From DAOUAJ01 sp034433615 (GTDB taxonomy: Bacteria; Chloroflexota; Anaerolineae; DUEN01): 32,670 bases of DNA. The notes below the pieces were generated by a model that saw nothing but the letters and a program-made list of their open reading frames with translations, had not been told where the DNA came from and made no database searches. This document shows, piece after piece, positions 6,531 through 14,332 of this stretch (within the stretch, counting starts at the first letter, position 1; every line of letters starts with the position of its first letter). The position numbers and the translations under genes were made by a program. Location: positions 1 through 32,670 of the forward strand of contig DAOUAJ010000443.1 of the NCBI GenBank assembly GCA_034433615.1, given 5' to 3'.

Positions 6531-8276
6531 ATGAAATCCGCACTCAAACTGGTCAGGTTCTTGAAACCGTATTGGCACTGGGTCGCGTTAGCCCCATTAC
6601 TGATGATGCTGGAGGTCGCCCTGGACCTGATGCAACCACGCATGGTCCAGCGCATCGTGGACGAGGGGATCGCCCATCTGAATATGCCGCTGATCATCCA
6701 AACGGGGCTGCTGATGATGGGCCTGGCGATGGCCGGCGCGCTGGGTGGGATGAGCAATGGCATCTTGGCGGTCAAGGCAGTACAGGCTTTTGGGGCTGAC
6801 CTCCGCGAGAGCCTGTTCCGCAGGGTGCAGGCCCTCTCCTTCGGCAACCTTGACGATTTGGAAACCGGGCAACTGATCACGCGCCTCACCAACGACGTGA
6901 CCCAAGTCCAGGAAGCCATCCAGATGATGCTCCGTATCCTGGTGCGAGCGCCGTTTCTGCTGGTGGGGAGTCTGGTGATGGCCATCGTCACCAGCCCGCA
7001 GTTGACCTTCCTGCCGCTCGTGCTGATGCCGGTCGAGTTGGCCGTCATCATCTGGATCGTCAAGAAAGCCATGCCAATGTACACGCAGGTGCAGGAGAGG
7101 CTCGACGCGCTCAACGAGGTAATGCAGGAAAACCTGGCGGGCGTGCGCGTGGTCAAGGCCTTTGTACGTGCACAGCACGAACAGGCCCGCTTCGGCACAG
7201 CCAATGACAATTTGATGGATCAGACGATCCGCGCGGCCCGCACCGTTGCTGTCACCCAGCCGTTCATGATGCTGAGCATGAACCTGGGGATAGTAAGCGT
7301 GCTCTGGTTTGGCGGCCTCCAGGTGAACCAGGGAGCCATGCACGTCGGGCAGATTATCGCCTTCGTCAATTACCTGATGATCACACTCTTTTCGCTGATG
7401 ATGGTGAGCATGCTGGTCATCCAGGTGGCGCGGGCGATGGCCTCGGCGGCGCGCATCCAGGAGGTATTGGAGAGCGAGCCGGAGGTGCAGGATCGGGCCG
7501 GGGCGCTGCGTGATTTTCGTCCGCAAGGCCGGGTGGCCTTTGAAAATGTTACCTTCAGCTACAATGGTGATGGGAGCGCTCCGGTGCTCAAGAATATCAG
7601 TTTCGTGGCCGAGCCAGGGCAGACGGTGGCCCTCCTGGGCACGACTGGTGTGGGCAAGTCGTCCCTGGTGCACCTCATCCCCCGCTTCTACGACGTGACC
7701 GCGGGGCGCGTCACCATTGACGGCGTGGACGTGCGCGACGTAGAACAGGAAGCCCTGCGTCGTCGTATCGGCATCGCGCTGCAAGAAACGGTGCTATTCA
7801 GCGGCACCATCCGCGACAACATCCGCTATGGGCGGCCCGACGCGACCGACGAGGAGGTCATCGCCGCCGCCAAAGCTGCGCAGGCGCACGATTTTATCAT
7901 GTCCTTCCCCGATGGCTACGACACCGTGGTGGGCCAGCGAGGGGTGAACCTCTCCGGTGGGCAAAAGCAGCGCATCGCCATCGCGCGGGCGCTCCTGCTC
8001 CAGCCGGCCGTGCTTATCCTCGACGATAGCACCAGCTCGGTAGATGTCGAGACCGAGGCCAGGATTCAAGCAGCCCTTGCCGACCTGACCCATTACAGCA
8101 CTCGCTTGGTCATCGCGCAACGTATCAGTACGGTGCTGGATGCCGACAAAATCCTGGTGCTGGACGATGGCCGGATCGCGGCAGAGGGTACGCACGGCGA
8201 ACTGCTGGCCTCCAGTCCCATTTACCGCGAGATTTACGAATCGCAACTGGGCAACGGAGTGACGCCGTATGAGTGA
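6531..8276 (+). CDS. ABC exporter subunit with degenerate catalytic site (heterodimeric, TM287/LmrC-like)
   Basis: This 581-residue half-transporter has six membrane helices (about 15-310) followed by one nucleotide-binding domain. Walker A is GTTGVGKSS (near 370), the signature LSGGQKQR (near 475), and Walker B ILDDSTSSVD (near 497). The catalytic Glu after Walker B is Asp and the switch His is Gln (IAQRIS, near 528). Both changes are known for the non-hydrolysing partner of heterodimeric exporters such as TM287/288, BmrCD and LmrCD. Its own signature is intact, so it completes the functional ATP site of the partner. The downstream gene starts within this one's last 8 bases. The start is ATG 6531, because the frame is closed by TGA at 6519-6521 just upstream. 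AGGGGAG lies ~13 bp away, which is rather far. It probably exports drugs or lipids under MarR control. Confidence 0.9.
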   Translation: MKSALKLVRFLKPYWHWVALAPLLMMLEVALDLMQPRMVQRIVDEGIAHLNMPLIIQTGLLMMGLAMAGALGGMSNGILAVKAVQAFGADLRESLFRRVQALSFGNLDDLETGQLITRLTNDVTQVQEAIQMMLRILVRAPFLLVGSLVMAIVTSPQLTFLPLVLMPVELAVIIWIVKKAMPMYTQVQERLDALNEVMQENLAGVRVVKAFVRAQHEQARFGTANDNLMDQTIRAARTVAVTQPFMMLSMNLGIVSVLWFGGLQVNQGAMHVGQIIAFVNYLMITLFSLMMVSMLVIQVARAMASAARIQEVLESEPEVQDRAGALRDFRPQGRVAFENVTFSYNGDGSAPVLKNISFVAEPGQTVALLGTTGVGKSSLVHLIPRFYDVTAGRVTIDGVDVRDVEQEALRRRIGIALQETVLFSGTIRDNIRYGRPDATDEEVIAAAKAAQAHDFIMSFPDGYDTVVGQRGVNLSGGQKQRIAIARALLLQPAVLILDDSTSSVDVETEARIQAALADLTHYSTRLVIAQRISTVLDADKILVLDDGRIAAEGTHGELLASSPIYREIYESQLGNGVTPYE

Positions 8277-10590
8277 GCAGCGACGAAACGGGCAAAGGGG
8301 AGATAGAGCTCCTGCCTCAGCAGCAGAACACCGGCCGACGCCAATGTTGCCAATGCGACCAGGCGGCGGGCCGATGGGGATGTTTAGAGAGGTGCAGAAG
8401 GCCAAAGACACGCGGGGAACGCTGCTGCGCCTCTGGGGCTATTTGCAGCGCCAGCGCTGGGCGCTTTCAGGCACGGCGCTCCTGGTGATGCTCACCTCGG
8501 GGCTCGATTTGCTGGGGCCGTATTTGATGGGCCGGGCGATTGACGTCTACATCGTCAAGGGCGACCTGGCTGGCCTGGTGCGCCTGGCCGGGCTGATGAT
8601 CGCCGCCTACGTCGCCGCGTCGGCAGGAACCTGGCTGCAGGCTTACATCATGGCCGGAGTGGCGCAGCGAGCCGTGCGCGACCTGCGCCACGATCTCTTT
8701 GCCAAATTGCAAACGCTCCCGCTGCGTTTCTTTGATCAGCGCACTCACGGCGAGTTAATGAGCCGCCTGACCAACGACGTGGAGAATATCAACAATATCT
8801 TGACCACCAGCGTCACCCAGTTGATCGCCAGTGTGCTGGGCCTGGCGGGTGTGGTCGTGATGATGTTCGCGCTCAACGTGCCGCTGGCACTGGTGTGTCT
8901 GGTGGTGATGCCGTTGACGTACACGCTGACACGGTTTGTCGCCCGGCATACGCGGCAGGGGTTCCGCGAGCAGCAACAAGCGCTGGGCGCGCTCAATGGC
9001 ATCATTGAAGAGACCATCACCGGTCAGCGCGTGGTCAAAGCGTATGTGCGCGAGCAAGCTGTGATCGAAGAGTTCTCTGTGGTCAACCGTCGTCTGCAAC
9101 AGGCCGCGACCCGCGCCAATATCCTGGTCGGGTTCATGGGGCCGTTGATGAACATGGTCAACAACCTGGGCCTGGCCATCGTGGTAGGCAGCGGGGGCTG
9201 GTTGGCCGTGCAGGGATTGGTGACGGTGGGCGTCATTGCTACATTTATCAATTACGCCAGGCGGTTAAGTTTCCCGCTTAACCAGATCGCGCAGTTGTTC
9301 AACTCGATCCAGTCGGCGCTGGCTGGCGCGGAACGGGTCTTTGAGATCCTGGACGAGTCGCCTGAACTCGACGTGCCGGACGCACAGCCGCTGGAACACG
9401 TTGCCGGGGATGTGGTCTTTGACAACGTCTGCTTCGGCTATGAAGAAGGGGTCCCTGTGCTCAAGCACGTGAGCCTGCACGCCGAACCGGGGCAGATGAT
9501 CGCCCTGGTCGGGCCGACTGGCGCAGGCAAGACGACCATCGCCAATCTACTCACCCGCTTTTACGACGTGGACAGCGGCGCGATCCGCGTTGACGGAGTG
9601 GACATCCGGAACATCCGGCGGGATGACCTGCGGCGCAAGATCGGCCTGGTGCTCCAGGACAACTTTCTTTTTGCCGACACGGTGATGGAGAACATCCGCT
9701 ACGGGCGGCTCGACGCCACCGATGAAGAAGTGATCGCCGCGGCTGTGCTGGCTAATGCCGACCCGTTCATCCGCCGCTTGCCGCAGGGCTATCAGACGGT
9801 GCTGGCCGAGCGGGGTAGCAACCTGAGCCAGGGCCAGCGGCAGTTGTTAGCCATCGCCCGTGCCATCCTGGCCGATCCCGATATCCTCATCCTCGACGAA
9901 GCCACCAGCAACGTGGACACGCGCACGGAAAAGCACTTGCAGGAAGCGCTCATGCGGCTGATGAAAGGGCGCACCAGCTTTGTGATCGCCCACCGTTTGA
10001 GCACCATCCGCGACGCCGACCAGGTGCTCGTTGTCAAGGATGGCGAGATCATCGAGCGTGGCACGCACGCCAGCTTGCTGGCCGCAGGCGGCTTTTATCA
10101 TCACCTCTACGTGAGCCAGTTCAAAGGACAAAGGCGGCCCTCTCTTGGCATACCGCCTGTAGCTCGCGTCACCAGCGAGAGCCTGATTGACCGCGATTCA
10201 CACTTTGACGGCCTCTACCGCACCAAACAAAACCTGAAAGTCGAAGGGAGAGCAGAGGGGGAGATCGAATGTGAGGGTACGTTGACGGTCGTGAAGGGGG
10301 CTTGCGTCAAAGCCAAAGTGACGGCTCGTAACGTCACGGTGGCAGGCGAGCTAGAGGGCGAAGTCACCTGCCAGGGCACCTTCCAGATTCTGTCATCCGG
10401 CCGGGTGGAGGCAACGGTCGTGGCCCGGCGCCTGATCGTGCAGGAAGGCGGATTCTATAACGGGAAGTTCCATATGATGGTGGAGGAACCCGCCGTGGTC
10501 AGCCCGGTTGTGAGGGGGATGGAGCGTCCCGCCGTTGGCCGTCGCACCGATGATCGGATGGCCCACCTGGTGGAGCCAAGCCTTCTTTAA
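8269..10590 (+). CDS. ABC exporter subunit fused to a C-terminal bactofilin domain
   Basis: This 773-residue protein is about 170 residues longer than a normal half-transporter. An N-terminal Pro/Arg-rich tail (1-45) precedes six helices (about 65-350) and a nucleotide-binding domain. Walker A is GPTGAGKTT (near 415), Walker B LILDEATSNVD with a true catalytic Glu (near 541), and the switch His is in IAHRLS (near 573). Its signature is LSQGQRQ rather than LSGGQ, so the altered signature pairs with the partner's degenerate Walker site. After about residue 615 comes a linker and then, at roughly 643-735, a bactofilin (DUF583, polymer-forming cytoskeletal) right-handed beta-helix repeat: LKVEGRAEGEIECEGTLTV, GACVKAKVTARNVTVAGELEG and GRVEATVVARRLIVQEGGFYNG. 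The ATG overlaps the preceding stop by 8 bp. The fusion is in frame without any stop. It would place a self-assembling scaffold on the cytoplasmic face of the exporter. Confidence 0.9.
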   Translation: MSEQRRNGQRGDRAPASAAEHRPTPMLPMRPGGGPMGMFREVQKAKDTRGTLLRLWGYLQRQRWALSGTALLVMLTSGLDLLGPYLMGRAIDVYIVKGDLAGLVRLAGLMIAAYVAASAGTWLQAYIMAGVAQRAVRDLRHDLFAKLQTLPLRFFDQRTHGELMSRLTNDVENINNILTTSVTQLIASVLGLAGVVVMMFALNVPLALVCLVVMPLTYTLTRFVARHTRQGFREQQQALGALNGIIEETITGQRVVKAYVREQAVIEEFSVVNRRLQQAATRANILVGFMGPLMNMVNNLGLAIVVGSGGWLAVQGLVTVGVIATFINYARRLSFPLNQIAQLFNSIQSALAGAERVFEILDESPELDVPDAQPLEHVAGDVVFDNVCFGYEEGVPVLKHVSLHAEPGQMIALVGPTGAGKTTIANLLTRFYDVDSGAIRVDGVDIRNIRRDDLRRKIGLVLQDNFLFADTVMENIRYGRLDATDEEVIAAAVLANADPFIRRLPQGYQTVLAERGSNLSQGQRQLLAIARAILADPDILILDEATSNVDTRTEKHLQEALMRLMKGRTSFVIAHRLSTIRDADQVLVVKDGEIIERGTHASLLAAGGFYHHLYVSQFKGQRRPSLGIPPVARVTSESLIDRDSHFDGLYRTKQNLKVEGRAEGEIECEGTLTVVKGACVKAKVTARNVTVAGELEGEVTCQGTFQILSSGRVEATVVARRLIVQEGGFYNGKFHMMVEEPAVVSPVVRGMERPAVGRRTDDRMAHLVEPSLL

Positions 10591-10648
10591 GGATGGTTTT
10601 CCATGCCGGGGGTGGCGTTACGGCGCACGGAAATCGCCTTGGTCGCCG

Positions 10649-10740
10649 AAGGTCTCCCCTGGCTTGTCGGTCAGCCTGTCCTGGACGACAGGCCAGGGGA
10701 CAGGCTGACCGAGGCGAAAGGGGCTCGGTCAGGAGACCTT
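10649..10740. repeat. nested palindrome downstream of the ABC-bactofilin gene
   Basis: Outer arms AAGGTCTCC (10649-10657) and GGAGACCTT (10732-10740) are perfect 9-bp inverted repeats. Inside them GGTCAGCCTGTCC (10669-10681) pairs with GGACAGGCTGACC (10698-10710), a perfect 13-bp stem. It lies 59 bp after the exporter stop. It could be an mRNA-stabilising or terminating structure, though no T-tract follows, or a small palindromic repeat element. Confidence 0.6.
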
Positions 10741-11200
10741 CGCCCATCGCAGTGGGCCCCGTTCACGGGGCGCTGCTTTATAGCCCGGCGATCTGATCGC
10801 TGGGCGGGCTTTCCGACATGGTGATTGCCGCTTGAATACACCCCATACATTGAAAGGATGGTCACTATGCAGAGCGCACCTCTCCTCACCGAAGACGGTT
10901 TCACCTTCGTGACCTCGGAGAAGCTGCGGCAAGATACGAGCGACATTAGTTTCGGGCAGGGGACGGTGGGCGGGGTCCTTCTAAGGTATGTCCCAGCACG
11001 ACCTCGAACACATTCGCCAGGCCGAAGCAGCGATTACCAGGCTCAGGAGGTGAATCGTGCAGGAAATCAAATTGAAAACGGCTCTGTAACCGGTTTTCTC
11101 TTCACTTTGCCTGATCCGAGGAGCGGCTACCGACTTCTCAGACAATCATGGTTGTTTGGGCAGTGCGTCTGCCTATCCCAATCTAGCGGAAACTAGAGAA

Positions 11201-11230
11201 CCTGGTAGTAGTGTTGACCTTCCTACCAGG
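11201..11230. promoter_or_regulatory. candidate operator: 8-bp inverted repeat around the -35 box
   Basis: CCTGGTAG (11201-11208) and CTACCAGG (11223-11230) are perfect inverted repeats whose gap contains the TTGACC -35 box of the following regulator gene. The TGGT...ACCA arms resemble the half-sites of GntR/FadR-family operators, though the 14-bp gap is wide for one dimer. Autoregulation by the downstream regulator is the simplest reading. Confidence 0.5.
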
Positions 11231-11242
11231 TTGCGTTATAAT
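11214..11242 (+). promoter_or_regulatory. strong sigma-70-type promoter of the FadR-type regulator
   Basis: TTGACC (11214-11219, 5/6) and a perfect TATAAT (11237-11242) are separated by exactly 17 bp. The transcript would have a leader of about 155 nt before the regulator start. Confidence 0.7.
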
Positions 11243-11405
11243 AGGAGCAGATCGCCGATGTTCGTTGCCTGTTTTAAGATTATCGGTGTAGTCTCTTTGT
11301 CCTTTTCTTCCTCTTCCCTTGTACAATCAGCTCTTATCGCTAGAGTTCTTGGGGTAACAAAACTCATCATATGACCTTATGAGTGTATAAATCTCAAGAC
11401 GGAGA

Positions 11406-12185
11406 ATGGCGTTAGTGGCAGTGCAGACCGTTTCTCGGCCATGGCGCACCAGTCTCACACGGCAATGTCTGGAGAGCATCCGCCAATACATCGTGAATAA
11501 CCGACTGGGTCCTGGAGACCGATTGCCATCTCAGCAAGAATGGGCCGAGTTGCTGGGGGTTAGCGTCCTGGTTGTCCGCGAAGCCTTTCAGGCTCTGCAA
11601 GCGTTGGGCCTTGTCGAGATTCAGCACGGACGGGGCACCTTCGTCTGCGGTTTAGAGGGAGCCCACTTTCTCGATTTCTTGACATTTGAGCCCGCTCAGA
11701 ACGAGTTTACTCTGCAGGAAGTGGTCGAAGCCCGGGCTATGCTGGAGCTTGCAGTGCTGGAGTCGTGCATTGCACGAGCCGATAGCGAGGCGATCGGGGA
11801 GTTGGAGCGGATCTTACAGCAATTGCGTGAGGAGCCACCCTTGCTGGGTATGGAATCTGCATCTCACAAGCTTTTTCATCAAGCTATGCTGAAAGCTTCC
11901 GGGAATCGTCTCCTGATCAGCGTAGGTATACCCCTTTTCAACACCTTTTGGGTTCTGGGCAACACAGGGCGGATTCAATTCACCCCAGAGGCCATGCAAA
12001 CTGACATGGTAGCTATGCATGCGGCCTATCTGGATGCCATCAAGAACCGGGACCTCTCCCACAGCCGTGAATTGGTTGACCAGCACCTTTTGGGGCTTTG
12101 TTCTAAATATGGTGTGTTCCCGTGTGCGGGAGCAACGGTGCAGACCCGAAGGGTCCTTTCTGGACTGAGCACCGGGACAGGCTGA
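11406..12185 (+). CDS. GntR/FadR-family transcriptional regulator
   Basis: This 259-residue regulator has an N-terminal winged helix (about 15-85). Its signature elements are LGPGDRLPSQQEWAELLGVS, VVREAFQALQALGLVEI and HGRGTFVC, all hallmarks of GntR HTH domains. The C-terminal part (about 100-235) is an all-helical FCD/FadR-type ligand domain. It contains EVVEARAMLELAVLESC, FHQAMLKASGN and a late HAAYLDAIKNRD...H motif whose histidines could bind a metal, as in FCD proteins. ATG 11406 has GGAG only one base away; the in-frame GTG at 11415 would give a better spacing (10 nt). It precedes the solute-binding protein and permease genes in the same direction. It therefore likely controls them in response to an organic acid or sugar acid; the ligand is unknown. 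Confidence 0.87.
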   Translation: MALVAVQTVSRPWRTSLTRQCLESIRQYIVNNRLGPGDRLPSQQEWAELLGVSVLVVREAFQALQALGLVEIQHGRGTFVCGLEGAHFLDFLTFEPAQNEFTLQEVVEARAMLELAVLESCIARADSEAIGELERILQQLREEPPLLGMESASHKLFHQAMLKASGNRLLISVGIPLFNTFWVLGNTGRIQFTPEAMQTDMVAMHAAYLDAIKNRDLSHSRELVDQHLLGLCSKYGVFPCAGATVQTRRVLSGLSTGTG

Positions 12186-12247
12186 ACCCCTGCGGGTCTG
12201 CGGGGCGGAGTCTTTTCAGACGGAAGGGGGGTGATCACAGCGCCATT

Positions 12248-12261
12248 AGAGACAGGTCTCT
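12248..12261. promoter_or_regulatory. small dyad upstream of the solute-binding protein
   Basis: AGAGAC and GTCTCT are perfect 6-bp inverted repeats separated by AG, located ~88 bp before the lipoprotein start. It may be a regulator site; no clear promoter accompanies it. Confidence 0.25.
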
Positions 12262-12348
12262 TGTTTGCATGGATGGAGGTTCGTTTCGTAGGCAGTGTCT
12301 TCGTAGCGTTCCCAAACCTCAGTTGTTCAGCTTTTTATGGAGGAGACC

Positions 12349-14148
12349 ATGGTAGCAAAGCGAACTCTGTTCACGCTGATCGGTGTGATCGTCGCCTTTG
12401 GGCTGCTGATAACAGCCTGTGTGCCGGTGACAACGCCTGCTCCCCCTGTGGAAAAGGTAGGGGCGACCCCTACCCCGGCACCAGCCACGCCTACCCGGGA
12501 CCCCTATGTCACCATCTATGGTGAACGGCTGCCGGAGGACGCAGCCCCCTATGATATGCAGATCTACAAAGTGCCCTGCGACATCAAGGGCAACCATATC
12601 ACCTTCGACTTCCAGGTGGCCGTCTACCAGCGTTTCTGCCTCAGCGACCTGTTTCAGGATCAGTTGGTGAACCTGGATAAGGACTTCAACGTCATCCCGG
12701 CGTCGGCTGAAAGCTGGGAGGTGTCTGAGGACGGGTTGACCTGGACCTTCCACATCAAGCCCGGTCTGCAATGGTCGGATGGCACCCCACTCACAGCCTA
12801 CGACTGGGAGGCCACCTACCAACTGATTGCCAACCCGGAGCACGCCTGGGACTTCGCCTGGTTCTACGCCGGCGTACTCAAGAATTGGGACGAGATCATC
12901 GCCGGCGAGTTGCCTGTGACGGAGCTGGGTGTGAAGGCCAAGGACGATCTGACGCTGGAGATCACGACCCAGACCCCGTGGCCGCCACTGCCCGCCATGA
13001 TGCAGTTCTCCTTCGTGATGCAGAAGAAGGCGCTGGAGAAGTACGGAGCGCTCTACAACAGCAAGGTGGAGACCTCGGTCTCGGCCGGCCCGTATAAGCT
13101 GGAGGTCCTGGAGCCGGGCAAGCGCATCGAGCTGGTGGCCAATCCGATGTACAAGGGGTTCCGCAAGCCGCGCCTCCAGCGGCTGATCGCCGAGTATCGG
13201 GACATGGGCACCGGCTTCGTGGCTTTCCAGAATCATGAGATAGACCAGCTCGGCTACGAGTGGCTTACCCCGGCCGACTTTGAGATCGTCCAATCGGATC
13301 CGGTGTTGAAGGCCAACTACCTGCGCCATTACGGCGACTTCCGCACGGATTACCTCCTCTTCGACGCCTACAACCCGCCCTTCAACGACATCAACGTGCG
13401 CAAGGCCTTCGCCCACGCTGTGGACCGGGAGTCCATCGTCAAGAACGTCTACGGCGAGATCAAGGCCATGCCGGCGTATTCCTTCTTGATGCCGGGCTAT
13501 CCGGCCTCCGATACGGAGGGTAAGCTGAAGGAGTACCAGAAATACGACTGCGAGCTGGCCAGAGACTATCTGGCTAAAGCTGGATACCCCAACGGCCAGG
13601 GCTTCCCCAAGCTGGAGATGTGGCTACGCAGCGAGGGGCCGGCCATGCAGGCGGTCTTCCAGGCGGTGGCTGCTTCCATTGTGGAGTGCCTGGGGGTTCA
13701 GATTGAGGTGTCCAACAAGGATTACAAGGTTTACATGGACGCCCTCAACGCCAAGCCCACCCAGCTCCAATTCGGCGCTGTCTCTTACGGCATGGACTAC
13801 CTGGATCCGTCCAACATGCTGGGCATCTGGGTCTCCACCGGCCGCCACTCCTGGAAGAACGACGAGTTCGACCGGCTGGTGCGCGAGGCCAGCAGCATGA
13901 CGGGCGACCCCGTGAAGCGTAAGGCGATGTTCCAGGAGGCTGAGCGCATCCTGGTAGACGACGTGGGCGGCATCTTCATTGACCACCGCTGGCAGGGGGA
14001 CCTGTTCCAGCCTTACATCCAGGGTGACGGCATCCGCGTGCCAGACTCTCAAGGGATCGCCGCCTGGCACTGGGGCAACGACTGGGTGTGGGGCAACATC
14101 TACATCTCCAAGGACGTGATGAACTACAAAACGTACCGGAGCAAGTAG
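12349..14148 (+). CDS. oligopeptide-type ABC transporter solute-binding lipoprotein (SBP_bac_5)
   Basis: This ~599-residue extracytoplasmic receptor belongs to the peptide/opine/nickel family 5. The start is set at ATG 12349, just after GGAGGAG; an in-frame ATG at 12337 lies upstream of that ribosome binding site. A signal peptide ends in the lipobox LITAC (C24), followed by a Thr/Pro linker common in Chloroflexota. The family-5 signature is clear: ESWEVSEDGLTWTFHIKPGL, WSDGTPLTAYDWEATY, SAGPYKLEV, NDINVRKAFAHAVDRESIV and a late YGMDYLDPSNM. It delivers its ligand to the permeases encoded 184 bp downstream. Ligand class cannot be fixed: family members bind peptides, oligosaccharides or other solutes. 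A 14-bp-stem hairpin lies between this gene and the permeases. Confidence 0.9.
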   Translation: MVAKRTLFTLIGVIVAFGLLITACVPVTTPAPPVEKVGATPTPAPATPTRDPYVTIYGERLPEDAAPYDMQIYKVPCDIKGNHITFDFQVAVYQRFCLSDLFQDQLVNLDKDFNVIPASAESWEVSEDGLTWTFHIKPGLQWSDGTPLTAYDWEATYQLIANPEHAWDFAWFYAGVLKNWDEIIAGELPVTELGVKAKDDLTLEITTQTPWPPLPAMMQFSFVMQKKALEKYGALYNSKVETSVSAGPYKLEVLEPGKRIELVANPMYKGFRKPRLQRLIAEYRDMGTGFVAFQNHEIDQLGYEWLTPADFEIVQSDPVLKANYLRHYGDFRTDYLLFDAYNPPFNDINVRKAFAHAVDRESIVKNVYGEIKAMPAYSFLMPGYPASDTEGKLKEYQKYDCELARDYLAKAGYPNGQGFPKLEMWLRSEGPAMQAVFQAVAASIVECLGVQIEVSNKDYKVYMDALNAKPTQLQFGAVSYGMDYLDPSNMLGIWVSTGRHSWKNDEFDRLVREASSMTGDPVKRKAMFQEAERILVDDVGGIFIDHRWQGDLFQPYIQGDGIRVPDSQGIAAWHWGNDWVWGNIYISKDVMNYKTYRSK

Positions 14149-14195
14149 CGGACCTGGCCCCCACCCCAACCCCCCGCTGGGAAGTGCGGGACAGG

Positions 14196-14230
14196 CTCCC
14201 CCGTTCGCCGCTTTTTGGCGAACGGGGGAG
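14196..14230 (+). repeat. strong hairpin between receptor and permease genes
   Basis: CTCCCCCGTTCGCC (14196-14209) pairs perfectly with GGCGAACGGGGGAG (14217-14230) around a 7-nt loop. It has no T-run after it. Its position suits processing or stabilisation of the receptor mRNA, with lower expression of the permeases, as known for REP elements between malE and malF. It could also be a partial terminator. Confidence 0.6.
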
Positions 14231-14269
14231 GGAGTCAGGAGCCTTTCATGTGAGGGCACCAGCACGGCT

Positions 14270-14313
14270 ATCAGGTCGAAAAACCTACCCCCGTGAGGGG
14301 CCGGGGATGGGGG
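14270..14313 (+). repeat. dispersed intergenic repeat, copy A
   Basis: ATCAGGTCGAAAAACCTACC followed by CCCGTGAGGGGCCGGGGATG matches sequences at 25473-25522 (inverted) and 25632-25673. The shared core is GAAAAACCTACCC followed by a G-rich GAGGGG tract. It lies directly before the permease start codon. Confidence 0.55.
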
Positions 14314-14332
14314 CCATTATGTGGAGCGATCC

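Larger units (their letters stand above)
10591..11405. other. 815-bp intergenic region with palindromes, ORF scraps and a promoter
   Basis: No convincing gene was found here. The region contains a nested palindrome (10649-10740) and a run of three short open frames. These start at ATG 10858 or 10867, at ATG 10988 (21 codons) and at GTG 11058 (10 codons), each with a purine-rich stretch before it. It also holds a weak hairpin at 11074-11098 and the regulator promoter at 11214-11242. The small frames look like decayed gene pieces. A further 6-bp dyad, ACTCAT...ATGAGT (11362-11384), lies just before the regulator start. Confidence 0.6.

Noticed and set aside
6518..6799. Alternative ATG at 6518 directly after AGGGGAG
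   Set aside because: The spacing looks odd but the frame is out of phase with the exporter and codes no membrane helix. Kept only as a reason why the exporter start has an unusually distant ribosome binding site.
6597..7784. 395-codon minus-strand open frame opposite the first ABC subunit
   Set aside because: It is a His/Gln-rich shadow frame without any motif, and the plus strand has every ABC motif.
12186..12216. Possible terminator after the FadR-type regulator
   Set aside because: The CCCC/GGGG stem needs a bulge and the TTTT is several bases away, too weak to report.
12319..13416. 365-codon minus-strand open frame opposite the solute-binding protein
   Set aside because: Its composition (His, Leu, Val, Gly, Arg) is typical of an antisense shadow. 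The plus strand encodes a clear family-5 receptor.
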